This document shows, one piece after another, positions 1-5,636 of a DNA stretch of 8,411 bases. The stretch lies in assembly GCA_019312705.1 (NCBI GenBank), contig JAFDCW010000136.1, positions 1-8,411 on the forward strand, given 5' to 3'. The position numbers were made by a program, and so were the translations under genes. The DNA comes from Deltaproteobacteria bacterium. Its GTDB lineage: Bacteria; Myxococcota; Polyangia; Polyangiales; B10-G4. The notes below the pieces were generated by a model. That model had not been told where the DNA came from. It made no database searches and was given only the letters and a program-made list of their open reading frames with translations. How positions within the stretch are numbered: the first letter of the stretch is position 1; the number at the start of each line of letters is the position of its first letter.

Positions 1-600
1 AGCCCCGAACTCGAGGTCCCCCGGGTATACGATGACCGGGGCTCCCTCCGGCAGGTCGAAGTGCTGCCGCGCCTCCGCCCTGGCGGCCTCATCGGGAACG
101 TCGAGGGGAGCTATCGCCGGGCCGATTCGCCGGATCCGGTCTCGCGGCACGCCGGCCTCGATCAGCCGCTGCTCCGTGTGGCGACTGAGAACCACCGTGC
201 AGTCGGCGAAGAGCACCTTCATCGGGTCGATGTCGGCCCGGGGAGCGCTGCACACCGTGTGCACCGAAGGCACCCGGCGCGCCCCGCACAGGAAGCGCGA
301 CGCCACCGAGGTCTTCGGGTGCGGCGCGAAGAAGAAATGCCAGAGGCCGGCGCGGCGGCCGACGGCGAGGCGGCCGAGGACCTTCAAGTTGTCGACGAGG
401 GGCGGGGAGAACCCGCCGGCGGTCTCTTTGTACAGGGTCTCGACGACGGCGCCCGCGGGCAGGTCGAGGCTGGCCCCCGCGTGGGAGAGCACCCGCGGGA
501 CGTGCCGACTCAAGCTTCGCGAAAGGTCGTAGACCAGGTTCTTGGAGCTGTCGTTCCAAGGCGGGGCGACCGGCTTGGAGATGAACAGGATCTCGCCCAA
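1..600 (-). CDS. GT4-family glycosyltransferase, N-terminal 200 residues (partial, runs off left edge)
   Basis: Reading leftward from TTG at 600 gives 200 codons without a stop up to the window edge. The start reads MGEILFISKPVAPPWNDSSK (TTG taken as Met), the usual first strand and loop of GT-B glycosyltransferases of family 4. Around residues 135-160 comes the segment VVLSRHTEQRLIEAGVP, then a RIRRIGP turn and an ENDING VIVYPGD near residue 195, the typical linker into the donor-binding C-terminal domain. The sugar donor site itself lies outside the window, so the substrate cannot be named. Such enzymes act in the cytoplasm, often on lipid-linked glycans or polysaccharides. The start is forced: an in-frame TGA, which is the stop of the upstream gene, lies six bases before TTG, and the next ATG is 127 codons in. 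No good Shine-Dalgarno is visible, so translation probably depends on coupling to the upstream gene. Family sure; exact role unknown. Confidence 0.82.
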   Translation of the reverse strand, partial: MGEILFISKPVAPPWNDSSKNLVYDLSRSLSRHVPRVLSHAGASLDLPAGAVVETLYKETAGGFSPPLVDNLKVLGRLAVGRRAGLWHFFFAPHPKTSVASRFLCGARRVPSVHTVCSAPRADIDPMKVLFADCTVVLSRHTEQRLIEAGVPRDRIRRIGPAIAPLDVPDEAARAEARQHFDLPEGAPVIVYPGDLEFGA

Positions 601-606
601 GGTCGG

Positions 607-1131
607 TCAGCTTTCGTCGACGTGGTCCGCGTCGGCATCGGCCGGGTCCCCGGCCTCCGGGGGAGAGCTCTTGCGCCCGCGGCGCTTCTTGGCCTTGTCG
701 CTCTTCTTGGGACTGATCTCCGATTTGACCTCGGGTTTCACTCCACCCGAGTCATTGGGGATGAAGCGAATCTCCGTCTTGATCTCGAAGGAGAGCGTCG
801 TCAGCGCCTTCTGGAGCTCAGTCGCGAGGTCCGTCGCGTGGAGGAAGTCGCGCACCTCTCCAGCGACCACCCGGACCATCCCGTTCTTCGTCTCGTCGAC
901 CTGCGAGAAGATGTAGCTGACGATCTCCTTCGGCAGCTTGACGTTCTCGCCGACGAGTTCGCGAAAGACGTTGTCGGTCTTGGTGATGGTGCCGATGCTC
1001 GCCTCGATGCCCTTTTCGAGGCCCTTACGAATCGCACCCCCGAGCATGCGTTCGAGGCGCCGACGGCGCCTGCCATCCTCGTCCTCGGGCGGGAACTCGG
1101 AGCCTTCGCGCGGGGTCTCTTCGTCGCTCAT
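607..1131 (-). CDS. Conserved-looking hypothetical protein, 174 aa, charged ends and helical core
   Basis: I do not recognise a named family. The ATG at 1131 is preceded by a weak GGTGA ribosome site. The protein has three parts. Residues 1-20 are acidic and are followed by a run of five arginines (21-25). A core of about residues 26-125 is predicted helical with heptad-like hydrophobic spacing (LGGAIRKGLEKGIEASIG, then VSYIFSQVDETKNGMVRVVA). It ends in a strand-like EIKTEIRFIPND. The tail from about 137 is rich in Lys/Arg (SPKKSDKAKKRRGRK) and closes with Asp, Ala and Pro. There is no signal peptide or membrane helix, so it is likely cytoplasmic. The helical core plus basic tail recalls phasin-like granule proteins and histone-like tails, but this is only a resemblance. 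It sits 26 bp after the cyclophilin gene and 6 bp before the glycosyltransferase gene, so it is probably in one operon. Confidence 0.8.
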   Translation of the reverse strand: MSDEETPREGSEFPPEDEDGRRRRRLERMLGGAIRKGLEKGIEASIGTITKTDNVFRELVGENVKLPKEIVSYIFSQVDETKNGMVRVVAGEVRDFLHATDLATELQKALTTLSFEIKTEIRFIPNDSGGVKPEVKSEISPKKSDKAKKRRGRKSSPPEAGDPADADADHVDES

Positions 1132-1157
1132 GGCGTCTTCACCGGTGTGCTGGACAT

Positions 1158-2225
1158 TCAGTGCCCGTGACCTTCGTGACCGAGGCTGGGAGGCCGGCCG
1201 GCCTCCTGCATCTGTCGAATGCGCTCTTCGCGGCGCCCGCGCAGCTCGACTGGACCGGGGGAAGCTCCGCGGTCGGGGTTTTCGGGGTCGTAGCCGTCGG
1301 GCAGGCGGGGCTGACTGCGCCGAGCGTTCTGGGCGCCTCCGTCGACCCGGCGGATCAAGACGCGCTCGATGACGATGTCGGTGAGCGGCGCGTTCTCCGG
1401 GCTCCCGGACTGCGGCGCCCGAGCGATGTTGCTGACGATCTCTTCGGGACGACACTGACCGAAGATGGTGTAGCTGCCATCGAGGTGCGGAGCGGGTCCG
1501 TCCGTGATGAAGAACTGGCCGCCGTTCTGATTTGCCTCGGGGGGCGCCATGCAGAGCATGCCGGCCCGGTCGTGCAGCTGGAGCGAATCGTGAATCTCGT
1601 CGTCGATGGTGTAGCCGACGGTGCCGCTTCCATCGCCGAGGTAGTCGCCGCCCTGAACCATGAATCCGGGGATCACTCGGTCGAACTTGGTCATCCGATA
1701 CGCAGGGCGCGTCACCCACTGCCCGGCCCGGGCGTCCCAGAAGGGGCGAATCCCCCGGGCGAGGCCGATGAAGTTCGCGACCGTCGTCGGCGCCCGGTCG
1801 GCGTGCAAGTCGCAAAAAATGGTCCCGAGATCGGTATTGATCTCGGCGACCAAATCGCCATCGATCGGAAGACCGACGACAGCCTCTTCGAGGGTGAAGC
1901 GCCCTTCGTGGGGGTTGGGCGTGTTCGGAATGCGCACGAGCTGCTCGTTGAGGGCCTCCCGGCGTTCACGCTCGGCGGCGGCCCGGCGGTCGGCAGCGGC
2001 GCGACTTCGGGGCGAGGGATTCGCAAAAACGATGTCGTAGCCATCCGGCGTGCGCGCCGCTGGAGCATCCGTCCCCCCGCGCTCGGTTCGGCTGGCGCGT
2101 TGGGCGGCGGTCTCCTCCTCCCCCTGGCCTTCGTCGTCGCACGCGGTGCCGAGGACGGAGAATGACAGGACGATCGAGAGAGCGAGGATCTTGAAACTGC
2201 GAAAGTGAGATTCGGGGGCTTTCAT
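1158..2225 (-). CDS. Cyclophilin-type peptidyl-prolyl cis-trans isomerase, probable lipoprotein
   Basis: A 355-aa protein that should speed prolyl cis-trans isomerisation in the cell envelope. Residues 1-29 form a lipoprotein signal: basic start, hydrophobic stretch, and VLGTAC with Cys29 as the lipidation site. An acidic and Arg/Glu-rich spacer follows to about residue 125. The cyclophilin domain spans roughly 126-294, with NFIGLARG, FDRVIPGFMVQGGD (catalytic Arg183), AGMLCMAPP, NQNGGQFFIT (232-241) and LDGSYTIFGQ. The usual Phe-His-Arg is Phe-Asp-Arg here, and the position of human CypA Trp121 is His247, so low cyclosporin sensitivity is expected. The tail of about 60 residues is charged and ends GHEGHGH, which could bind metal. 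Its ATG overlaps the stop of the DUF192 gene by four bases (ATGA), and a good AGGAG lies just upstream, so the start is firm. Family is certain; in-vivo clients are unknown. Confidence 0.95.
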   Translation of the reverse strand: MKAPESHFRSFKILALSIVLSFSVLGTACDDEGQGEEETAAQRASRTERGGTDAPAARTPDGYDIVFANPSPRSRAAADRRAAAERERREALNEQLVRIPNTPNPHEGRFTLEEAVVGLPIDGDLVAEINTDLGTIFCDLHADRAPTTVANFIGLARGIRPFWDARAGQWVTRPAYRMTKFDRVIPGFMVQGGDYLGDGSGTVGYTIDDEIHDSLQLHDRAGMLCMAPPEANQNGGQFFITDGPAPHLDGSYTIFGQCRPEEIVSNIARAPQSGSPENAPLTDIVIERVLIRRVDGGAQNARRSQPRLPDGYDPENPDRGASPGPVELRGRREERIRQMQEAGRPPSLGHEGHGH

Positions 2226-2785
2226 GGGGCTCCTGCCGGGAGAGATACGCCGATGAGCTCGACCTGGCTACCCGCTTCGATGCCATGGTGGCGAACGAAG
2301 CCGGCGTTGACCTCGAGAACGTATTGAGAGGGTGCGTCCACTTCGATGAGATCTTGGCTGTGGGGAACGGTATCGGTGACGATTCCGACGATTCGTCCCC
2401 GGTCATCGATGAAGACAACGTCCAACGGGATGAAGGTGTTCTCCATCCAGAAGCTCAAAGGCTCCATCTGCTCGAAAACAAAGAGCATACCGGCGTCCGC
2501 GTCGAGGTGACGCCGGTACATGAGCCCCCGTTCTCGATCGAACTCCTCCCGGGCGACCTGCACTCGTACCCGCACTGGGGCCTCATCGGCCCCCAGAAGC
2601 CGCACCTCCGGCGCAGCCCCCGGGGCCTCGGCTACGGTTTCCACGTTCTGGGGGGTCCCCCGGGGCCCTTCGGCGACGGCCTCGGGGGCCGGCCCCGCGG
2701 CCCCACAGCCGATCAGCGTGCTCATCACGATCCCCGATGAGATACCAACAATCCCGTGAGCTTTGGTGCCCCGCGCCACGAGCAT
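2222..2785 (-). CDS. DUF192 family protein, probable lipoprotein
   Basis: A 187-aa protein from ATG at 2785. Residues 1-27 look like a lipoprotein signal: Arg5 and Lys8, then a hydrophobic stretch ending STLIGC with Cys27 as lipidated residue. A Pro/Ala/Glu-rich linker follows to about 60. Residues 70-180 carry the DUF192 (COG1430) signature: ERGLMYRRHLD, GMLFVFEQ, LSFWMENTFIPLDVVFID and, near the C-terminus, YVLEVNAGFVRHHGI. The biochemical role of this family is not established; members are often exported. The reading frame is open further, to an ATG at 2905, but that would overlap the divergent cobA-hemD gene and would bury the signal peptide, so 2785 is preferred. The ribosome site there is poor; an internal ATG (residue 21) would destroy the signal. 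It is the first gene of the leftward operon and is coupled to the cyclophilin gene by an ATGA overlap. Confidence 0.9.
   Translation of the reverse strand: MLVARGTKAHGIVGISSGIVMSTLIGCGAAGPAPEAVAEGPRGTPQNVETVAEAPGAAPEVRLLGADEAPVRVRVQVAREEFDRERGLMYRRHLDADAGMLFVFEQMEPLSFWMENTFIPLDVVFIDDRGRIVGIVTDTVPHSQDLIEVDAPSQYVLEVNAGFVRHHGIEAGSQVELIGVSLPAGAP
2230..2234 (-). promoter_or_regulatory. Shine-Dalgarno AGGAG for the cyclophilin gene
   Basis: On the minus strand AGGAG sits four bases before the ATG, inside the last codons of the DUF192 gene. It confirms the start and fits translational coupling through the ATGA overlap. Confidence 0.65.
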
Positions 2786-2832
2786 GGAGTAGCACGCACC
2801 AGGAACGGGGCCACGGCCAGCATAGGCCCCAA

Positions 2833-2852
2833 GAGATATCCCGAGAGATCCC
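2833..2852. repeat. Two tandem 10-bp direct repeats in the divergent promoter spacer
   Basis: GAGATATCCC (2833-2842) is followed directly by GAGAGATCCC (2843-2852); nine of ten bases match. The pair ends eight bases before the CTGACA box and is bracketed by GGCCCC (2825-2830) and GGGGCC (2856-2861). A 10-bp period equals about one helical turn, as in operators that place two protein subunits on one DNA face. The repeat is seen directly; a regulatory role is inference. Confidence 0.4.
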
Positions 2853-2860
2853 AGAGGGGC

Positions 2861-2888
2861 CTGACAAACGGCGAAAGCCCCGTATCCT
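2861..2888 (+). promoter_or_regulatory. Candidate sigma-70-like promoter for cobA-hemD
   Basis: CTGACA (2861-2866, five of six to TTGACA) is followed after 16 bp by TATCCT (2883-2888, four of six to TATAAT). The expected start point, six to eight bases past the -10 box, is about 2894-2896, on the first ATG of the gene (2895). No Shine-Dalgarno is seen in front of that ATG, so the transcript may be leaderless. Matches were found by eye in a 109-bp spacer and could be chance. Confidence 0.38.
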
Positions 2889-2894
2889 CCCGCC

Positions 2895-4436
2895 ATGATG
2901 GGCAAGGTCTACCTCCTGGGCGCCGGTCCCGGCGACCCGGGATTGATCACCGCCCGGGCCCTCCGGCGCCTCGAAGAGGCCGACGTCGTGCTCTACGACG
3001 CCCTGGTCCATCCGGACCTGCTCACCCATTGCCGCCCCGACGCAGACCTCGTCTTCGTGGGCAAGCGCGCCGGCAAGGCATCGGCTCGCCAGGAACGCAT
3101 CAACGAACGCTTGGTCACCGAGGCCCGGGGAGGCCGGTCGGTTGTCCGCCTCAAGGGCGGTGACCCCTACCTCTTCGGCCGCGGGTCCGAAGAAGCCGCC
3201 CACCTGAAACGCGCCGGCGTGCCCTTCGAGGTCGTCCCGGGGGTGCCCTCCCCCCTGGTCGCCGCTGCCTACGCCGGGGTGAGTCTGACCCATCGCGAGC
3301 TCTCGAGCTCTGTCGCCTACATCACGGCGACCGAGAGCCCCGAAAAGGATCGGAGTTCCCACGACTGGGCAAAGCTCGCGACGGCCACCGAGACCCTCGT
3401 GATCTTCATGGGCCTGCGCAAGCTCGGCAGCCTCATGGAGCTCTTGGTGGACCACGGTCGCGCCCCGGGGACTCCCGCTTGTGTGGTGCAAAGCGCATCT
3501 CTGCCGAGCCAGCGCACCGTCGTCGGCACGGTGGCGACCATCGCCGACCGAGCCCAGGAGGCCGGCCTCGGTGCCCCGGCCCTGACCATCGTCGGCCCGG
3601 TCGTGACCCTCCGGGACGAACTGCGCTGGTTCGACACGATGCCGCTCTTCGGCAAGCGGGTCCTGGTCACGCGGCCCAGCGGCCAGGCCGCAGCACTCAG
3701 CGACCGCCTCCGGGACGAGGGGGCCGCGGCGGTCGTGGCCCCGACCATCCGCATCGAAGATCCATCGGCCCCCGCTGCCCTCCGCGATGCGGCCCGGGAG
3801 GTCGGCACCTACGACTGGCTACTCTTCACCAGCAAGAATGGGGTCGAACGCTTCTTCGCCGCGCTCCGGGCCCAGGGCGGGGACGCCCGGCGCATCGGAA
3901 GCGCCTTGGTCGTCGCCATCGGTCCGGGGACCGCCCGAGCCCTCGGTCGGGAGGGGGTCGTCCCGGACCACGTGCCCACCGAATACCGCGGCGAGGAGGT
4001 CGCGAAGATCGTCCTCGGGGCCCACGACGGCGACCTCGAAGGCGTCCGGGTCCTCCTGCCCCGGGCAGCCGTCGCCCGGGAGATCCTCCCCGAAACCTTG
4101 AGGGCCGCAGGTGCCCACGTCGACGTCGTGGCGGCCTACCAGAACCTCCCGCCGACCGACGACGAAAGCGCACGTATCCGGGACCTGATTCGGCGCGGCG
4201 ACGTCGATGTGGTCACCTTCACGGCCTCGTCGACGGTCGAAAACCTCTGCGCCGTCCTCGAGGCCGAAGGCGGATCCAGCGCCGCCGACGCCCTCGCCCC
4301 CTTGACGGTAGCCTCGATCGGTCCGATCACCACGCGCACAGCCGTTCGCCTCGGCCTCCGGGTAGACGTCACCGCCTCCGAGTATACGAACGACGGCCTC
4401 GTCGACGCCCTACGCGACTACTTCACCAGCCCATGA
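2895..4436 (+). CDS. cobA-hemD: Fused uroporphyrinogen-III C-methyltransferase / uroporphyrinogen-III synthase
   Basis: A 513-aa two-domain enzyme of tetrapyrrole synthesis. The C-terminal HemD part closes hydroxymethylbilane to uroporphyrinogen III; the N-terminal SUMT part methylates it twice with S-adenosylmethionine to precorrin-2, the route to siroheme and B12. SUMT covers residues 3-247: GAGPGDPGLITARA, catalytic-type Asp35 in LYDALV, VVRLKGGDPYLFGRG (Gly88-Gly89-Asp90), VVPGV and FMGL with Met172. The usual VTGH motif is replaced by ITAT (143-146). HemD covers about 253-510: GKRVLVTRP, LLFTSKNGV, AIGPGTARAL, the linker Tyr415, VVTFTASSTVENL and ASIGPITTRTAVRLG. This fusion is common in deltaproteobacteria and some Gram-positives. 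Two ATGs (2895 and 2898) open the gene without a clear ribosome site. Its TGA overlaps the ATG of the next gene. Other heme genes are not in the window. Confidence 0.95.
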   Translation: MMGKVYLLGAGPGDPGLITARALRRLEEADVVLYDALVHPDLLTHCRPDADLVFVGKRAGKASARQERINERLVTEARGGRSVVRLKGGDPYLFGRGSEEAAHLKRAGVPFEVVPGVPSPLVAAAYAGVSLTHRELSSSVAYITATESPEKDRSSHDWAKLATATETLVIFMGLRKLGSLMELLVDHGRAPGTPACVVQSASLPSQRTVVGTVATIADRAQEAGLGAPALTIVGPVVTLRDELRWFDTMPLFGKRVLVTRPSGQAAALSDRLRDEGAAAVVAPTIRIEDPSAPAALRDAAREVGTYDWLLFTSKNGVERFFAALRAQGGDARRIGSALVVAIGPGTARALGREGVVPDHVPTEYRGEEVAKIVLGAHDGDLEGVRVLLPRAAVAREILPETLRAAGAHVDVVAAYQNLPPTDDESARIRDLIRRGDVDVVTFTASSTVENLCAVLEAEGGSSAADALAPLTVASIGPITTRTAVRLGLRVDVTASEYTNDGLVDALRDYFTSP

Positions 4437-4846
4437 CCTCCTCCAGTCTCACCGCCCGCCCCGCTTCTGCCTTGGCCCTGGTCCTGATCTTCCTGGGCAC
4501 GCCCGGCCTCGGGGGCTGCGATGCGAATCTTCCGCCCCAGGTCATCGAGGTGGGGCCCGCCGACTACCCGCCGAGCGCGGGGACCACCAATGACGACTCC
4601 TGGCAGAGCGTGGGTTGGCTCGGCGACCCGTGGCTTCGGTACTCGGGCCAGGCCACCCTCATCATGGAACACGAACTGGGGCGGGAGCCCTCGTCGGTAC
4701 TGGTCTACCTGAGTTTCGAAGAAGACGGCTCCGGCGCCGCCCTCACGGCAGGAGACACGGCCCGCATCGTCTCCGTCGATGACAGCTTCGTGACCATCCG
4801 CAACGACACCAACGCGGACTTCTTCCTGCGGTTGGTCATACGGTGA
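4433..4846 (+). CDS. Small probable lipoprotein of unknown function, 137 aa
   Basis: I do not recognise a family. The ATG overlaps the cobA-hemD stop by four bases (ATGA), which fixes the start and suggests translational coupling. Residues 1-29 form a signal with a hydrophobic stretch (LALVLIFLG) and lipobox GLGGC with Cys29. Asp follows at position 30, which in enterobacteria favours retention in the inner membrane; whether that rule holds here is unknown. The mature part (108 residues) is rich in short beta-strand patterns: SWQSVGWLGDPWLRYSG, then EHELGREPSSVLVYLSFEE and a closing VTIRNDTNADFFLRLVIR. The H-x-LGR-x-P turn followed by alternating hydrophobics looks like a small beta-sandwich, as in some binding modules, but I cannot name one. 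Its stop overlaps the GTG of the following membrane protein, so the two probably act together. Confidence 0.82.
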   Translation: MTSSSLTARPASALALVLIFLGTPGLGGCDANLPPQVIEVGPADYPPSAGTTNDDSWQSVGWLGDPWLRYSGQATLIMEHELGREPSSVLVYLSFEEDGSGAALTAGDTARIVSVDDSFVTIRNDTNADFFLRLVIR

Positions 4847-5304
4847 TCCTGGCGCGCCGCTTCCTCCTGGACCGGTCCGCGGTGGTCGCTACCCGCCGTC
4901 TCCGCCTCGGCTCAGCGTTTGTCATCTTGGTGGCCAACGCCTGGCTCTTCACATCGGAGCCCAGCGGCCTCGTCGCCGCCGTCGGGGCGATCAGCATCCT
5001 GGTGGCGTTGGGATGGATCGCAGCTTCCGTGCGCACCGCCGCCTACATGCGCGATCACAGTACGGACCACCTATCCCTCGATACCGACGGTCTAAGGCTG
5101 GCGGACGGCTCGGTCCGGCACCATATCGGGTGGACCAACGTGACCGACGTGGAAATCGACGAAGAAAAACTGGTCATTTCCGTTTCCCAGCGGGATGCCC
5201 CGCCCCTCCGGATTCAGCCCCGCTACCAGGGCGTGAGCCTCGACGAGCTAGGCCAGGCGGTCCGGGAGGCCTGGCTGGATGCGGGCCCGCGAGAGAAGTG
5301 TTAA
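4843..5304 (+). CDS. Membrane protein with two helices and a probable PH-like domain, 153 aa
   Basis: The GTG start at 4843 overlaps the TGA of the lipoprotein gene by four bases (GTGA). Residues 1-20 are basic (four Arg in the last part), followed by two hydrophobic helices at about 21-37 and 43-63 joined by a short SEPSG turn. Positive charge before the first helix and at 64-70 places both ends, and the C-terminal domain, in the cytoplasm. Residues 75-147 read as alternating strands ending in a helix: LSLDTDGLRLADGSV, IGWTNVTDVEID, LVISVSQ, then SLDELGQAVREAWL. Two membrane helices plus such a strand-rich domain with an I-x-W motif match the plan of bacterial PH-like (YcxB/bPH type) membrane proteins; this is a fold-level guess. 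It lies 11 bp before clpS. Confidence 0.8.
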   Translation: MILARRFLLDRSAVVATRRLRLGSAFVILVANAWLFTSEPSGLVAAVGAISILVALGWIAASVRTAAYMRDHSTDHLSLDTDGLRLADGSVRHHIGWTNVTDVEIDEEKLVISVSQRDAPPLRIQPRYQGVSLDELGQAVREAWLDAGPREKC

Positions 5305-5315
5305 ATGAGCCCCGC

Positions 5316-5636
5316 ATGGCCAATCGCTACGAGAACGACGAAGGGGTGGTCACCCGCCCGAAGGCTGACAAGAAGGTCGCCCGCCCGCGCCTCTTCAAAG
5401 TGCTCATGCACAACGACGACTACACGACCCGGGAATTCGTCGTGGAGGTCCTCGAGCACATTTTCCACAAGTCCGAAAGCGACGCCGTGCAGGTGATGAT
5501 GCACGTGCACCAAAATGGTCTCGGGGTGGCCGGGGTCTACACCCGAGAAATCGCTGAGACGAAGGTCCTGCGCGTCGAGCAGCTCGCAAACCAATACGAA
5601 TTCCCCCTCAGGCTCACCATGGAACCGGAGGACTGA
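5316..5636 (+). CDS. clpS: ATP-dependent Clp protease adaptor ClpS
   Basis: A 106-aa adaptor that hands N-end-rule substrates to ClpA and modulates ClpAP. Residues 1-25 are a flexible charged arm of the sort that inserts into the ClpA pore. The core starts at LFKVLMHNDDYT with the N-degron ligands Asn33, Asp34 and Asp35, continues with EFVVEVLEHIF, and has His65 in MMHVHQNG plus VYTREIAETK, all standard for the family. One odd residue: the gatekeeper position equal to E. coli Met40 is Arg39 (codon CGG at 5430-5432). Length is the same as E. coli ClpS (106). ATG at 5316 is chosen; an in-frame GTG at 5298 would add six residues and overlap the upstream gene. It starts 11 bp after the membrane-protein gene and its stop touches the clpA ATG, so the adaptor and unfoldase are made together. 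Confidence 0.96.
   Translation: MANRYENDEGVVTRPKADKKVARPRLFKVLMHNDDYTTREFVVEVLEHIFHKSESDAVQVMMHVHQNGLGVAGVYTREIAETKVLRVEQLANQYEFPLRLTMEPED
5627..5632 (+). promoter_or_regulatory. Shine-Dalgarno GGAGGA for clpA inside the end of clpS
   Basis: GGAGGA lies four bases before the clpA ATG at 5637, within the last codons of clpS (Pro-Glu-Asp). It is the strongest ribosome site in the window and supports high ClpA synthesis independent of full coupling. Confidence 0.75.

Noticed and set aside
61..1170. Long plus-strand open frame of 369 codons
   Set aside because: It lies antisense to the glycosyltransferase and the charged hypothetical gene, both of which make recognisable or well-structured proteins. 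Its product is Arg/Gly/Val/Asp-rich, typical of the mirror frame in high-GC DNA.
1132..1815. Extension of the hypothetical protein frame upstream to 1815
   Set aside because: The upstream part overlaps the cyclophilin domain in another frame and is Arg/Pro/Gly-rich noise; a proper ATG exists at 1131.
2786..2905. Upstream ATG at 2905 for the DUF192 gene
   Set aside because: It would overlap the start of cobA-hemD, remove the divergent promoter space and add 40 residues before a good lipoprotein signal.
3479..4432. Plus-strand frame running through HemD into the lipoprotein
   Set aside because: This stretch is out of frame with the HemD domain, which has clear motifs; only the part from ATG 4433 is a sensible protein.
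5298..5315. GTG at 5298 as an alternative clpS start
   Set aside because: It would overlap the preceding gene and add residues not needed for the fold; ATG 5316 gives the usual family length.
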